Shown here: positions 38,089 through 46,565 of the stretch, one piece after another | Position numbering within the stretch: the stretch's first letter is position 1 | Layout of the letters: each line of letters opens with the position of its first letter | From: JANNNF01 sp963772935 | Lineage (GTDB): Bacteria; Pseudomonadota; Alphaproteobacteria; Rhodobacterales; Rhodobacteraceae | Assembly (NCBI GenBank): GCA_963772935.1 | Contig: CAVYZK010000009.1 | Coordinates: 310,001-374,000 of the forward strand | Length of the DNA: 64,000 bases | Direction: 5' to 3' | Notes under the pieces: generated by a model | What the model saw: only the letters and a program-made list of their open reading frames with translations | Databases searched by the model: none | What the model was told of the DNA's origin: nothing | Program-made: the position numbers and the translations under genes

Positions 38089-39710
38089 TCACGACGGTAA
38101 AAACCGCGCCTATCGCGGGCCAAAAGCCCGGCACCTCTGGCTTGCGCAAGAAAACGCCGGTGTTCATGGGGCCACATTATCTTGAGAATTTCGTGCAGGC
38201 GATTTTCGATGTTGTGGGCACCGAAGGCAAGACGTTCGTGCTGGGCGGCGACGGGCGCTATTTCAACGACCGCGCGGCGCAGGTGATCTTGCGGATGGCG
38301 GCGGCGAATGGGGCGCATCGGGTGATCGTGGGGCAGGGCGCGATCTTGTCTACGCCTGCCGCGAGCCATTTGATCCGCCTGAACAAGACCGATGGCGGCA
38401 TCATCATGTCGGCCAGCCACAACCCCGGCGGCCCGAATGAGGATTTCGGGGTCAAGTTCAACATGCCGAACGGCGGCCCCGCGCCCGAAGGCGTGACCGA
38501 GGCCATGTATCAGCGCACCACAGTGATCACCGAATACAAGATGCTGACGGCGCAGGATGTGGATCTTGGCACCGTCGGGCGGCAGCACTTGGGCGATATG
38601 ATTGTCGATGTGGTGGACCCGGTGACGGATTATGCGGCGCTGATGGAAACGCTGTTCGATTTCCCCGCACTGAAGGCAATGTTCGCGGGCGGGTTTCGGA
38701 TGCGGATGGATTCCATGTGTGCCGTGACCGGGCCCTATGCCGTTGAAATCCTTGAAAACCGTCTGGGCGCGGCGAAGGGGACGGTGATCAATGGCACGCC
38801 CTTGCCGGATTTTGGCGGCATGCATCCCGACCCCAATCCGACTTGGGCAAAGGCGCTGATGGATGAGATGATGGGGGATGACGCGCCCGATTTTGGTGCG
38901 GCGTCCGATGGCGACGGCGACCGCAATATGGTGGTGGGGCGGGGGATTTATGTCTCACCCTCCGACAGTCTGGCGGTGCTGGCGGCGAATGCGCAACTGG
39001 CGCCCGGCTATGCGCAGGGTCTGGCGGGGGTGGCGCGGTCGATGCCGACCTCTGCTGCGGCAGACCGGGTGGCGGATGCTTTGGGCATTGGCAAGTATGA
39101 GACGCCGACGGGTTGGAAGTTCTTTGGCAACCTGCTGGACGCCGGGAAAGCCACGCTGTGTGGCGAGGAAAGCTTTGGCACCGGGTCCGACCATGTGCGC
39201 GAAAAGGATGGTCTGTGGGCGATTTTGCTGTGGCTGAACATCCTTGCCGTGCGGCGTGAATCGGTGGCCGCGATCCTGGCCAGCCACTGGGCGCAGTACG
39301 GGCGCAACTACTACAGTCGCCATGATTTTGAGGCGATTGCGACCGATAAGGCTGACGCGATGATGACCGCCCTGCGGGCGCGTCTGGCGACCTTGCCGGG
39401 GACTGAGGTCGAGGGGCTGGTGGTCGAGGCGGCGGATGATTTCGCCTATACCGACCCGGTGGATGGGTCGGTCAGCAAGGGCCAAGGCGTGCGCATCCTG
39501 TTTGGTGGTGGCAGCCGGATCGTGCTGCGCCTGTCGGGCACCGGGACGGAAGGGGCGACGCTGCGGCTCTATCTGGAACGGTATGAGGCGGGGCCGGACG
39601 GGCTGCACCACGACCCGCAAGAGGCCTTGGCCCCGGTAATCCGCGCCGCGCATGATCTGGCGGGGATCACGTCCTACACCGGCCGCACCGCGCCGGATGT
39701 GGTGACCTGA
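38085..39710 (+). CDS. pgm: alpha-D-glucose phosphate-specific phosphoglucomutase
   Basis: Interconverts glucose 1-phosphate and glucose 6-phosphate, linking glycogen to central metabolism. The 541-residue protein of the eukaryotic-like PGM1 group has the KPGTSGLRKKTPVF start, the active-site phosphoserine loop MSASHNPGGPNEDFG, metal loop ASDGDGDRNMVVG and sugar-binding GEESFGTGSDHVREKDG. ATG 38085 overlaps the glgX stop and follows GGGAGGACC. It is the last gene of the glg operon. Confidence 0.97.
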   Translation: MITTVKTAPIAGQKPGTSGLRKKTPVFMGPHYLENFVQAIFDVVGTEGKTFVLGGDGRYFNDRAAQVILRMAAANGAHRVIVGQGAILSTPAASHLIRLNKTDGGIIMSASHNPGGPNEDFGVKFNMPNGGPAPEGVTEAMYQRTTVITEYKMLTAQDVDLGTVGRQHLGDMIVDVVDPVTDYAALMETLFDFPALKAMFAGGFRMRMDSMCAVTGPYAVEILENRLGAAKGTVINGTPLPDFGGMHPDPNPTWAKALMDEMMGDDAPDFGAASDGDGDRNMVVGRGIYVSPSDSLAVLAANAQLAPGYAQGLAGVARSMPTSAAADRVADALGIGKYETPTGWKFFGNLLDAGKATLCGEESFGTGSDHVREKDGLWAILLWLNILAVRRESVAAILASHWAQYGRNYYSRHDFEAIATDKADAMMTALRARLATLPGTEVEGLVVEAADDFAYTDPVDGSVSKGQGVRILFGGGSRIVLRLSGTGTEGATLRLYLERYEAGPDGLHHDPQEALAPVIRAAHDLAGITSYTGRTAPDVVT

Positions 39711-39732
39711 GGTCGCAAACAGGATAGTATGT

Positions 39733-39754
39733 CGCCCCTGTATCAGCAGGGGCG
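39733..39754 (+). terminator. hairpin after pgm, possible end of the glg operon
   Basis: Perfect 8-bp stem CGCCCCTG / CAGGGGCG with loop TATCAG, 23 bp after the pgm stop. There is no T run after it, so termination may be weak or factor dependent. Confidence 0.45.
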
Positions 39755-39806
39755 GTCTGCCTGCGCGTGTAATTGACACCAGTGTCGAGAGCAGGGGGGC
39801 GGAAAC

Positions 39807-41333
39807 ATGTGTGCGGCAAGATCAGGGCGGCTGGCGCGGCAGGCGGAACGGGCGACCAAAGGCGGTGGCATCGGGCGGCCCTATATCGTGCGGGGGATAC
39901 CCACCTACGACATTCTGTCAGAGGAAAACCTGCTGCGGATAGAGGCCGCCGCCGACCGGATTCTGGCCGAAACCGGGATCGAGTTTCGCGACGACCCGGT
40001 GGCGTTGGACCATTGGCGCCGGGCGGGGGCCGATGTGCAGGGATTGCTGGTGAAATTCCCGCCGGGAATGCTGCGCGAGGTGCTGCGCACCGCCCCGTCT
40101 GAGTTTACCCAACACGCGCGCAACCCGGCCAGTTCGGTGCGGATAGGCGGCAAGAACGTGGTCTTCGCCCCCGCCTATGGCAGCCCGTTTGTGATGGATC
40201 TGGATAGGGGCCGGCGCTTTGGCACGCTGGAGGATTTCGAGAATTTCATCAAACTGGCTCAGTCGTCGCCCAACTTTCACCACTCGGGCGGTACCATTTG
40301 CGAGCCGACCGATGTGCCGGTGAACAAGCGGCATCTGGACATGGTGATGGCGCACATGACGCTGTCGGACCGCCCCTATATGGGGTCTGTCACGTCAGAA
40401 GACCGCGCCGAGGACAGCATCGCGATGAGCCGGATTCTGTTTGGCGAGGCGTTTGTGAACGAACATTGCGTTATTCTGGGCAATGTGAACGTGAATTCAC
40501 CCTTGGTCTGGGATGGCACCATGACCAATTCCTTGCGCGCCTATGCGCGGGCGAACCAGGCGGCGGTGATCGTGCCGTTCATCCTGGGCGGGGCTATGGG
40601 GCCGGTGACGAATGCGGGGGCGATTGCTCAGTCGTTGGCGGAAACCATGGCAGGCTGTGCGCTGACGCAGTTGGAACGCCCCGGCGCGCCGGTGATCTTT
40701 GGCAACTTCCTGAGTTCCATGAGCCTGCGGTCAGGATCGCCCACCTTTGGCACGCCAGAACCTGCGATCGGCAGCATGGTGATCGGGCAGTTGGCGCGCC
40801 GCCTGAACCTGCCGCTGCGCTGTTCGGGAAATTTCACCACCTCCAAACTGCCCGACGCGCAGGCGATGATGGAGGGCACCATGTCTATGCTCGCCGCCAT
40901 CCATTGCGGCGCGAATTTCATTTTGCACTCGGCAGGGTTCCTCGATGGGTTGTTGAGCATGAGTTACGAGAAATTCATGCTGGATGCGGATCTCTGCGGG
41001 GCGCTGCATTCGTACCTCGACGGGGTGAAGATCGACGATGATCAGTTGGCAGTCGATGCCTTTGCCGAAGTCGGCCCCGGCAACCACTTCTTCGGATGCA
41101 GCCATACGATGCAGCACTATGAGACCGCATTCTGGGATTCGGATCTGTCGGACAATGAGCCGTTTGAGAAATGGGAGGCCGCAGGATCGTCTGATGCGGC
41201 CACGCGCGCGAACAAGCTATGGAAGCGGCGGTTGGCCGAGTTTGAGGCGCCAGTGCTGGATGAGGGTATCCGGGATGGCTTGCGCGAGTTTGTCGAGGCC
41301 AAGAAGGCGGGGATGCAGGACGCTTGGTATTGA
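39807..41333 (+). CDS. MttB-family (trimethylamine methyltransferase-like) protein without pyrrolysine
   Basis: A 508-residue member of the MttB superfamily, whose archetype demethylates trimethylamine to a corrinoid protein. This copy reads through without an in-frame TAG, so it lacks pyrrolysine and belongs to the larger non-Pyl group, where some members use quaternary amines such as glycine betaine. Family segments seen are GIEFRDDPVALDHWRRAGAD, NVVFAPAYGSPFVMD, HSGGTICEPTDVPVNKRHLD and CGANFILHSAGFLDGLLSMS. No corrinoid protein or reactivase is adjacent. GGGGGGCGGAA precedes the ATG. The substrate is unknown. Confidence 0.85.
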   Translation: MCAARSGRLARQAERATKGGGIGRPYIVRGIPTYDILSEENLLRIEAAADRILAETGIEFRDDPVALDHWRRAGADVQGLLVKFPPGMLREVLRTAPSEFTQHARNPASSVRIGGKNVVFAPAYGSPFVMDLDRGRRFGTLEDFENFIKLAQSSPNFHHSGGTICEPTDVPVNKRHLDMVMAHMTLSDRPYMGSVTSEDRAEDSIAMSRILFGEAFVNEHCVILGNVNVNSPLVWDGTMTNSLRAYARANQAAVIVPFILGGAMGPVTNAGAIAQSLAETMAGCALTQLERPGAPVIFGNFLSSMSLRSGSPTFGTPEPAIGSMVIGQLARRLNLPLRCSGNFTTSKLPDAQAMMEGTMSMLAAIHCGANFILHSAGFLDGLLSMSYEKFMLDADLCGALHSYLDGVKIDDDQLAVDAFAEVGPGNHFFGCSHTMQHYETAFWDSDLSDNEPFEKWEAAGSSDAATRANKLWKRRLAEFEAPVLDEGIRDGLREFVEAKKAGMQDAWY

Positions 41334-41366
41334 CGCGCGCCTGTTGAAATCACGGAGCCTCCGGCG

Positions 41367-41389
41367 GGGATACTTTCAGACAGAAAATG
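41367..41389 (+). repeat. short intergenic repeat element, partial divergent copy
   Basis: GGGATACTTTCAGACAG followed by AAAATG is a diverged version of the block at 34498-34520 and in copy 1. It is preceded by a GGAGCCTCCGGCGGG dyad-like run. Confidence 0.5.
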
Positions 41390-41400
41390 CGGCGGGGGTC

Positions 41401-41409
41401 TACGACCAT
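41401..41409 (+). promoter_or_regulatory. TACGACCAT motif, 70 bp upstream of the Sel1 gene
   Basis: Copy of the motif found before xoxF (42094), xoxG (54102) and coxG (55833). Here it is followed by CGGGGTGG rather than TGT. Possible activator site. Confidence 0.4.
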
Positions 41410-41470
41410 CGGGGTGGTGCGGGGCGGGGCGGTTTCTGTTAGCGTTTTCGTCACACCGGAGGTTTTGCCC

Positions 41471-42001
41471 ATGCGTTTTGCCCTTGCCCTATGCCTGCTT
41501 GCCGCCCCAGCCTTTGCCGAGACCGAAGGGTTGGGCACGCTGAACCCCGAGGAGTTGAGCCTGAATTCGGTGCTGGAGGGCATCGCGCGGGGCGAGACCA
41601 GCATGACCAATTGCGCGGCGGGTTACATGATCACCAAATCCGGCCGCCACGGACAGGCGCGGGACGTGTTCGGGGCCTGTGCGCAAGCGGGCTATCCGGG
41701 GGCGATGACCTGGATGGGTCAGTTGGAGGACAATGGCTTGGGCGGCCCGGAAGACCCGGATGCAGCGGCAATATGGGACCGGATGGCCGCGGATCAGGGC
41801 GATGCGGTGGGGCAATTCAACTATGGCCTCGACCTGATGCGCGGGCGGGGGGTGGTGCGCGATGAGGCTGCAGGACGTGCCTTGGTGGACGCCGCCGCAG
41901 GGCAGGGGCTGCCGGTGGCGCAGCGGTTGCAGCGGGCGGGATACGATCTGGATGAGGTGACCCCCGACGGCGACAACTGGAAATACGCGCCGTTGTTCTG
42001 A
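41471..42001 (+). CDS. periplasmic Sel1-repeat protein upstream of xoxF
   Basis: A 176-residue protein with a signal peptide (FALALCLLAAPAFA, cleavage near residue 17) and two to three Sel1-like helical repeats: QARDVFGACAQAGYPGAMTW, AAIWDRMAADQGDAVGQFNY and GRALVDAAAGQGLPVAQRL. Such repeats mediate protein contacts. It lies directly before xoxF on the same strand (216 bp gap) and shares the upstream TACGACCA motif, so a role in assembly or stability of the methanol dehydrogenase system is a fair guess but not shown. ATG 41471 begins the signal peptide. Confidence 0.75.
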   Translation: MRFALALCLLAAPAFAETEGLGTLNPEELSLNSVLEGIARGETSMTNCAAGYMITKSGRHGQARDVFGACAQAGYPGAMTWMGQLEDNGLGGPEDPDAAAIWDRMAADQGDAVGQFNYGLDLMRGRGVVRDEAAGRALVDAAAGQGLPVAQRLQRAGYDLDEVTPDGDNWKYAPLF

Positions 42002-42071
42002 CGCGGCACGGCAGATACGCGACCAAAGAAGGGGGGGCCAATTGCCGCCCCTTTTGCCGTTTTGGCGGGCC

Positions 42072-42105
42072 TGCGACCATAGCCGCCCGCCTTTACGACC
42101 ATTGT
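42072..42105 (+). promoter_or_regulatory. two direct TRCGACCAT motifs upstream of xoxF
   Basis: TGCGACCATAG at 42072 and TACGACCATTGT at 42094, spaced 22 bp (two helical turns) in the same direction, about 113-146 bp before the xoxF ATG. Two-turn spacing suits a dimeric activator binding in tandem. The regulator is inferred, not known. Confidence 0.55.
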
Positions 42106-42217
42106 GCAATATCGCCCGTGCGGCCCCTGCCTGATGATCGAAAGCGGACATGGTGCCAGACCCGGAGGGGGGCCAACAGCACCGCGCCGTCCTAGGACAT
42201 CTGGAGGGAGGACACCC

Positions 42218-43999
42218 ATGAACCGTTTTGTGGTCGCCGTAACAGCGGCAATGCTGATGGTAAGCCCAATGCTGGCAAGCGCCGTTTCTGCGGGCGTGAC
42301 AGAAGAAGATATCGCCAAGGATGCCTCGACGCCCGGGGATATTCTGACCAATGGCATGGGGCGCGATTTGCAGCGGTTCAGCGCCCTTGCGACGCTGAAC
42401 AAGGACAATGTCAAGAACCTGCTGCCAGCCTGGGCCTTCAGCCTTGGCGGTGAAAAGCAGCGCGGGCAGGAAAGCCAGCCGCTGATCTATGACGGCATCA
42501 TGTATATCACCGGGTCGTACAGCCGTCTTTACGCGGTCGATGTGAAGACCGGCAAGGAACTGTGGCAATACGACGCCCGCCTGCCCGAAGGCATTCTGCC
42601 CTGCTGTGATGTGGTCAACCGGGGCGGCGCGATTTTCGGCGACAACATCTATTTCGGCACGCTGGATGCCCGGATCGTGGCGCTGAACCTCAAGACCGGC
42701 GATGTGGTCTGGAACAAGAAGATCGCGGAATACAAGGAAGGCTATTCCTACACCGCAGCGCCCTTGATTGTGAACGGGCTGGTGATCACCGGCAATTCGG
42801 GTGGCGAATTCGGCATCATCGGCGAAGTGCAGGCGCGTGACGCGCTGACCGGTGATACCGTCTGGACCCGTCCGGTGATTGAGGGCCACATGGGCACCTT
42901 GAACGGCAAGGACAGCACCATGACCGGCACGCTGAACGCGACATGGCCGGGAGATATGTGGAAGACCGGCGGCGGGGCGACCTGGCTGGGTGGGTCTTAT
43001 GACGCGGATACCAAGACGCTGGTATTTGGCGCGGGCAACCCATCCCCGTGGAACAGCCATCTGCGCAATGCGGGCAAACCGGTTGAGGGCAACAGCGGCG
43101 ACAACCTGTATGCCGCCAGCCGTCTGGGGATTGATCCGGCAACCGGTGAGATCAAGTGGCATTTCCAGACGACCCCGCGCGAAGGCTGGGATTATGACGG
43201 CGTCAACGAGGTGGTGGCCTTCGTGGACAAGGACGGCAAGAAGAAATTCGCCACCGCCGACCGTAACGGGTTCTTCTATGTGCTGAACCGCGAGGATGGG
43301 TCGTTCGTCGATGCCTGGCCATTTGTGAAGGATATCACTTGGGCCAAAGAGATCGGCGATGATGGCCGCCCGGTCTATGTCGAAGAAAACCGCCCGGGCG
43401 ACCCTGCGGCAAGCGCCGATGGGGCCAAGGGGGAGGTCGTGTTCTCGTCGCCATCCTTCCTTGGTGGCAAGAACTGGATGCCGATGGCCTATAGCCAGAA
43501 CACCGGGCTGTTCTATGTGCCGTCGAACGAATGGGGCATGGATATCTGGAATGAACCCATCACCTACAAGAAGGGCGCGGCCTATCTGGGGTCGGGCTTT
43601 ACCATCAAGCCGAACTATGAGGACCATATCGGCAGTCTGAAGGCGATTGACCCGGTGACCGGCGAATGGAAGTGGGAATACAAGAACGAGGCTCCGCTCT
43701 GGGGTGGCGTGATGACCACGGCAGGCGGGCTGGTGTTCATGGGCACGCCGGAAGGCGAGTTCCTGGCGCTGGACGATGCGACCGGGGCGGTGTTGTGGAG
43801 TTTCCAGACCGGGTCGGGCATTGTGGGCCAGCCTGTGACGTGGGAGCAGGACGGCGAGCAGTTCGTGTCGGTCATCTCTGGCTGGGGCGGGGCGGTTCCG
43901 CTGTGGGGCGGCGAGGTGGCCAAGAAGGTCAACTACCTGAACCAGGGCGGCACGGTCTGGACCTTCAAACTGCCAAAAGAACTGGCCATGGCGAACTGA
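42218..43999 (+). CDS. xoxF: XoxF-type lanthanide-dependent methanol dehydrogenase (PQQ)
   Basis: Periplasmic quinoprotein that oxidises methanol, passing electrons to cytochrome XoxG. The 593-residue protein has a signal peptide (residues 1 to about 25), an eight-bladed propeller with repeated AxDxxTGxxxW blades, and the vicinal disulfide C129-C130 (GILPCCDVV). At the active site GWDYDGVNE gives D325 and the extra D327. That second Asp marks lanthanide-using XoxF/ExaF-type enzymes, where calcium-dependent MxaF has a small residue. ATG 42218 follows GGAGGGAGG. XoxG and XoxJ are encoded 10 kb away rather than next door. A terminator follows at 44031. Confidence 0.95.
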   Translation: MNRFVVAVTAAMLMVSPMLASAVSAGVTEEDIAKDASTPGDILTNGMGRDLQRFSALATLNKDNVKNLLPAWAFSLGGEKQRGQESQPLIYDGIMYITGSYSRLYAVDVKTGKELWQYDARLPEGILPCCDVVNRGGAIFGDNIYFGTLDARIVALNLKTGDVVWNKKIAEYKEGYSYTAAPLIVNGLVITGNSGGEFGIIGEVQARDALTGDTVWTRPVIEGHMGTLNGKDSTMTGTLNATWPGDMWKTGGGATWLGGSYDADTKTLVFGAGNPSPWNSHLRNAGKPVEGNSGDNLYAASRLGIDPATGEIKWHFQTTPREGWDYDGVNEVVAFVDKDGKKKFATADRNGFFYVLNREDGSFVDAWPFVKDITWAKEIGDDGRPVYVEENRPGDPAASADGAKGEVVFSSPSFLGGKNWMPMAYSQNTGLFYVPSNEWGMDIWNEPITYKKGAAYLGSGFTIKPNYEDHIGSLKAIDPVTGEWKWEYKNEAPLWGGVMTTAGGLVFMGTPEGEFLALDDATGAVLWSFQTGSGIVGQPVTWEQDGEQFVSVISGWGGAVPLWGGEVAKKVNYLNQGGTVWTFKLPKELAMAN

Positions 44000-44030
44000 C
44001 CCCCTCCGGTCGGGCTTGACATGACAGAGG

Positions 44031-44061
44031 CGCGCTGCGGGGGTTCTCGCGGCGCGTTTTT
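44031..44061 (+). terminator. rho-independent terminator of xoxF
   Basis: Nine-base-pair stem CGCGCTGCG / CGCGGCGCG (one G-U pair), loop GGGGTTCT, followed by five Ts, 32 bp after the xoxF stop. Confidence 0.85.
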
Positions 44062-44126
44062 CATTCGGGGGTTTCAGGGCAGAAAGGGGGGCTGTCTGCC
44101 CCCCTCTTGGCGCTTTGCGCCAATTC

Positions 44127-44184
44127 ACCCCCCGAGGATATTTGAGCGAAGAGGATGAAAGTTTTAGATAAGGTTTAGGGGGTT
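44127..44184 (+). repeat. short intergenic repeat element, copy 2
   Basis: GAGGATATTTGAGCGAAGAG, GATGAAAG, then TTTTAGATAAGGTTTAGG, the same block order as copy 1 (15941-15995). A TTGGCGC-TTT-GCGCCAA hairpin sits just before it at 44107-44123. The minus-strand aminomutase gene takes its stop codon (44175-44177) from inside the element. Confidence 0.75.
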
Positions 44185-45197
44185 GGGTCGGCGTAGGCGT
44201 GGGTTTGGCCGTTGGGGTCGGTGATCTGGTACTGGCCGGGGGTGGTTTCGGTCAGGTAGCCGGGGCCGATGGGCACCTTGCCGTGGCCGCCGGGGATGTC
44301 GAGCACGTAGAGCGGAAGGCAGATGCCGGACAAGCGGCCCCTGAGTTGCGCCATGATCTGCTGGCCCCTGGCGATCGTCGTGCGGAAATGCGAGGCCCCG
44401 CGCGCGAGGTCGCAGTGGTGCAGGTAATAGGGCTTTACCCGGTTCACGATCAGCGTGCGGAACAGGGTGGCGAGGGTGTCTGCATCGTCATTGATGCCTG
44501 CCAGCAGTACGGATTGCGACAGCAGCGGGATGCCTGCATCGGCCAGCGTGGCAAGGGCTGCGCGGGCGTTGGGGGTCAGCTCATCGGCGTGGTTGGTGTG
44601 GACCACGATCTGCACGGTGGCGCGGGTTTTCAACGCGGCCAGCAGGGTGGGGGTGATCTTTTCCGGGGCTACCACCGGCACGCGGGTGTGAAAGCGGATG
44701 ATCTGGACATGGGGGATGGCGGAGAGGCGGGTCAGGAGCTGGCCAAGGCGGCGGGGCGACAGCACCATGGGGTCGCCGCCGGTCAGGATAACCTCCCAGA
44801 TGGCGGGGGTCTGTGCGATGTAGGCGAGGGCCGCGTCAAGGTCGGCGTCGGACAGCGGGCCATCGTCGCCCACGGTTTCGCGGCGAAAGCAGAAGCGGCA
44901 ATAAACCTCGCAGGTCTGGGTCGCGTGCAGGATCACCCGGTCGGGGTAGCGGTGGGTCAGGCCGGGGGCGGGGCTGTGGGTGGCGTCGCCGATGGGGTCG
45001 GTCAGGTCTTCGGGGCGTATGATCAGTTCGGCCGGGGTCGGCACGAATTGCCGGGCGATGGCGGGGGTCACGGCCCCGACCATTTCCGTGCTGATGCGGA
45101 TGCGAAAGACGTCTGCAACCTGACGCAGCACCTCACGATCCGCCACCGGGGCCAGCCCGGCACCGATCAGCCCGTCCACCGAGGTCAGCGCCGTCAT
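44175..45197 (-). CDS. lysine 2,3-aminomutase-like radical SAM protein
   Basis: KamA/EpmB-family radical SAM enzyme, 340 residues. The [4Fe-4S] motif is CEVYCRFCFR (C-x3-C-x2-C), followed by the SAM-site segment EVILTGGDPMVLS and RFHTRVPVVAPEKIT. HHCDLARGASHFRT supports PLP/lysine-type chemistry. Whether it acts on free lysine or on elongation factor P (as EpmB) cannot be told; no efp or epmA is nearby. ATG 45197 overlaps the stop of the upstream transglycosylase gene (ATGA). The C-terminus (DPTP) ends inside a repeat element, so the last residues may be recruited from it. Confidence 0.85.
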   Translation of the reverse strand: MTALTSVDGLIGAGLAPVADREVLRQVADVFRIRISTEMVGAVTPAIARQFVPTPAELIIRPEDLTDPIGDATHSPAPGLTHRYPDRVILHATQTCEVYCRFCFRRETVGDDGPLSDADLDAALAYIAQTPAIWEVILTGGDPMVLSPRRLGQLLTRLSAIPHVQIIRFHTRVPVVAPEKITPTLLAALKTRATVQIVVHTNHADELTPNARAALATLADAGIPLLSQSVLLAGINDDADTLATLFRTLIVNRVKPYYLHHCDLARGASHFRTTIARGQQIMAQLRGRLSGICLPLYVLDIPGGHGKVPIGPGYLTETTPGQYQITDPNGQTHAYADPTP

Positions 45198-45673
45198 GCG
45201 CGGCGCAGGCCGGTTTCCACCAGCAGGCCCCGGCGCTTGGCCTCGTAGTAATAGCCCTTGGCATACCACATCACCGCGCGGTCTTCGGACCCGTTCGACA
45301 CCAGCCACGCCCCGCGCAGATAGCGCCCGGCATACATCAGGTTGGTTTCGGCATCGAGCAACCCCGAGGCCGGGCCGTCATAGCCCATGGTGCCCGCCGT
45401 TTGCGGCAGGATCTGCATCAGGCCATAATAGGGCCCATTGCGGGCGCGCGGGTTATAGTCGCTTTCGCGCTGGATCACCCGGTGCAGCAGGCTTTCGGGA
45501 ATGCCATGCACCCCCGCATATTTGCGGATCAGGCGGCGCATCTCGGGCGTCTCACCGGGGTGCAGATCGCCCCGGCTGGCACCGTCGTCGCGCGGGGTGG
45601 GGGCACCGCAGGCGGCAAGGGCAAGCCCTGCCAGAAGGCCAAAGGTGCAGCGTCGCGTCAGTAGCTCTGGCAT
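45194..45673 (-). CDS. lytic transglycosylase, SLT-domain lipoprotein
   Basis: A 159-residue envelope protein. The lipobox LALAACGAP gives lipidation at Cys 22. The transglycosylase SLT domain follows, with catalytic Glu in RVIQRESDYNPRARN, then YYGLMQILPQTAGTMGYDGPA and NLMYAGRYLRGAW. It cleaves peptidoglycan glycan strands, forming anhydromuropeptides. It is upstream of, and coupled by ATGA to, the aminomutase gene. No functional link between the two is evident. Confidence 0.9.
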   Translation of the reverse strand: MPELLTRRCTFGLLAGLALAACGAPTPRDDGASRGDLHPGETPEMRRLIRKYAGVHGIPESLLHRVIQRESDYNPRARNGPYYGLMQILPQTAGTMGYDGPASGLLDAETNLMYAGRYLRGAWLVSNGSEDRAVMWYAKGYYYEAKRRGLLVETGLRRA

Positions 45674-45869
45674 GGGGCGGCTCCGGTTCCGGTTTGCGGC
45701 GTGATAGCGGGGCAGGCCCTAGGGGAAAAGCAGTTTTGCGAAGGGCGGGCGGGAAACTGCACAAAGGCCCACCGATATAGGACTTTAGCCTTGAATGACT
45801 GAACTTCGCTTTGCGCAAGGGGTTTGCCTTGGTAGTCTGAGGGTCAGGACAACGCCGGAAGGGTCCGTC

Positions 45870-46565
45870 ATGGTGGCCATGCAAAGTTTCGGGGTGCGCA
45901 CCCTTACATCCGCGCTGATTGTTGATGACCATCCGCTGTTCTGCGATGCCCTGTCGATGACGCTGAAGGCGGTGGCCGGGATTTCCCATATCGAGACGGC
46001 AGATTGTCTGGAGGCCGCGATTGCAAGGCTCGACCGGGGGATGCTGCCCGATGTGGTGGTGCTGGACCTGAACCTGCCTGATGTGAACGGGTTGGATGGT
46101 CTGATCCGCCTGCGCCATGCCGGGGGCGATGTGCCGGTGGTGGTGGTGTCGTCCTTGGCCGACAACCGCATCATCGGGGCGTGTCTGAAGGCCGGGGCGG
46201 CGGGGTTTGTGCCCAAACATTCGCGGCGCGAGGTGTTTCGCGCGGCGTTTGAGGCGATCGGGGCCGGGCGCGGCTATCTGCCCGAAGGGTACGTTCCAAG
46301 CGCCGACCCCAAGGCCCCCGCCAGCCAACGCGAGGAGGCGATTGCAAGACTGGGGCTGTTGACCCGCCAGCAGGCCCGTATCCTGCAGCTGATCTGCGAG
46401 GGGATGCTGAACAAGCAGATCGCCTATGAACTGACGATTGCCGAGACCACCGTGAAGGCGCATGTCACCGCCATCATGCGCAAACTGGGGGTGCAAAGCC
46501 GGACCCAAGCCGTGCTGATCGCCAACGAGACAAGCTTTTCCAGCCTGATGCCCGAGGATGGCTGA
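45870..46565 (+). CDS. LuxR/NarL-type response regulator (FlhR/AgmR-like), likely C1 regulator
   Basis: A 231-residue response regulator. The receiver domain has the DD pocket (LIVDDHPLFCDAL), phospho-acceptor D66 (VVVLDLNLPDVNG) and Lys in FVPKH. The LuxR-type helix-turn-helix is LLTRQQARILQLICEGMLNK to IMRKLGVQSRTQAVLIA. Regulators of this family (FlhR in Paracoccus, AgmR/ErbR in Pseudomonas) activate PQQ-dependent alcohol oxidation. ATG 45870 follows GGAAGGG; frames open upstream are not conserved, and ATG 45879 is an alternative. It overlaps the FIST gene by 8 bp and is the best candidate to bind the TRCGACCA motifs. Confidence 0.85.
   Translation: MVAMQSFGVRTLTSALIVDDHPLFCDALSMTLKAVAGISHIETADCLEAAIARLDRGMLPDVVVLDLNLPDVNGLDGLIRLRHAGGDVPVVVVSSLADNRIIGACLKAGAAGFVPKHSRREVFRAAFEAIGAGRGYLPEGYVPSADPKAPASQREEAIARLGLLTRQQARILQLICEGMLNKQIAYELTIAETTVKAHVTAIMRKLGVQSRTQAVLIANETSFSSLMPEDG

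Noticed and set aside
39775..39786. GACAC-CA-GTGTC dyad overlapping a TTGACA before the MttB-like gene
   Set aside because: Short, single occurrence, and no linked regulator, so not enough to call an operator.
39807..41333. Pyrrolysine-containing MttB
   Set aside because: There is no in-frame TAG in the full 508-codon gene.
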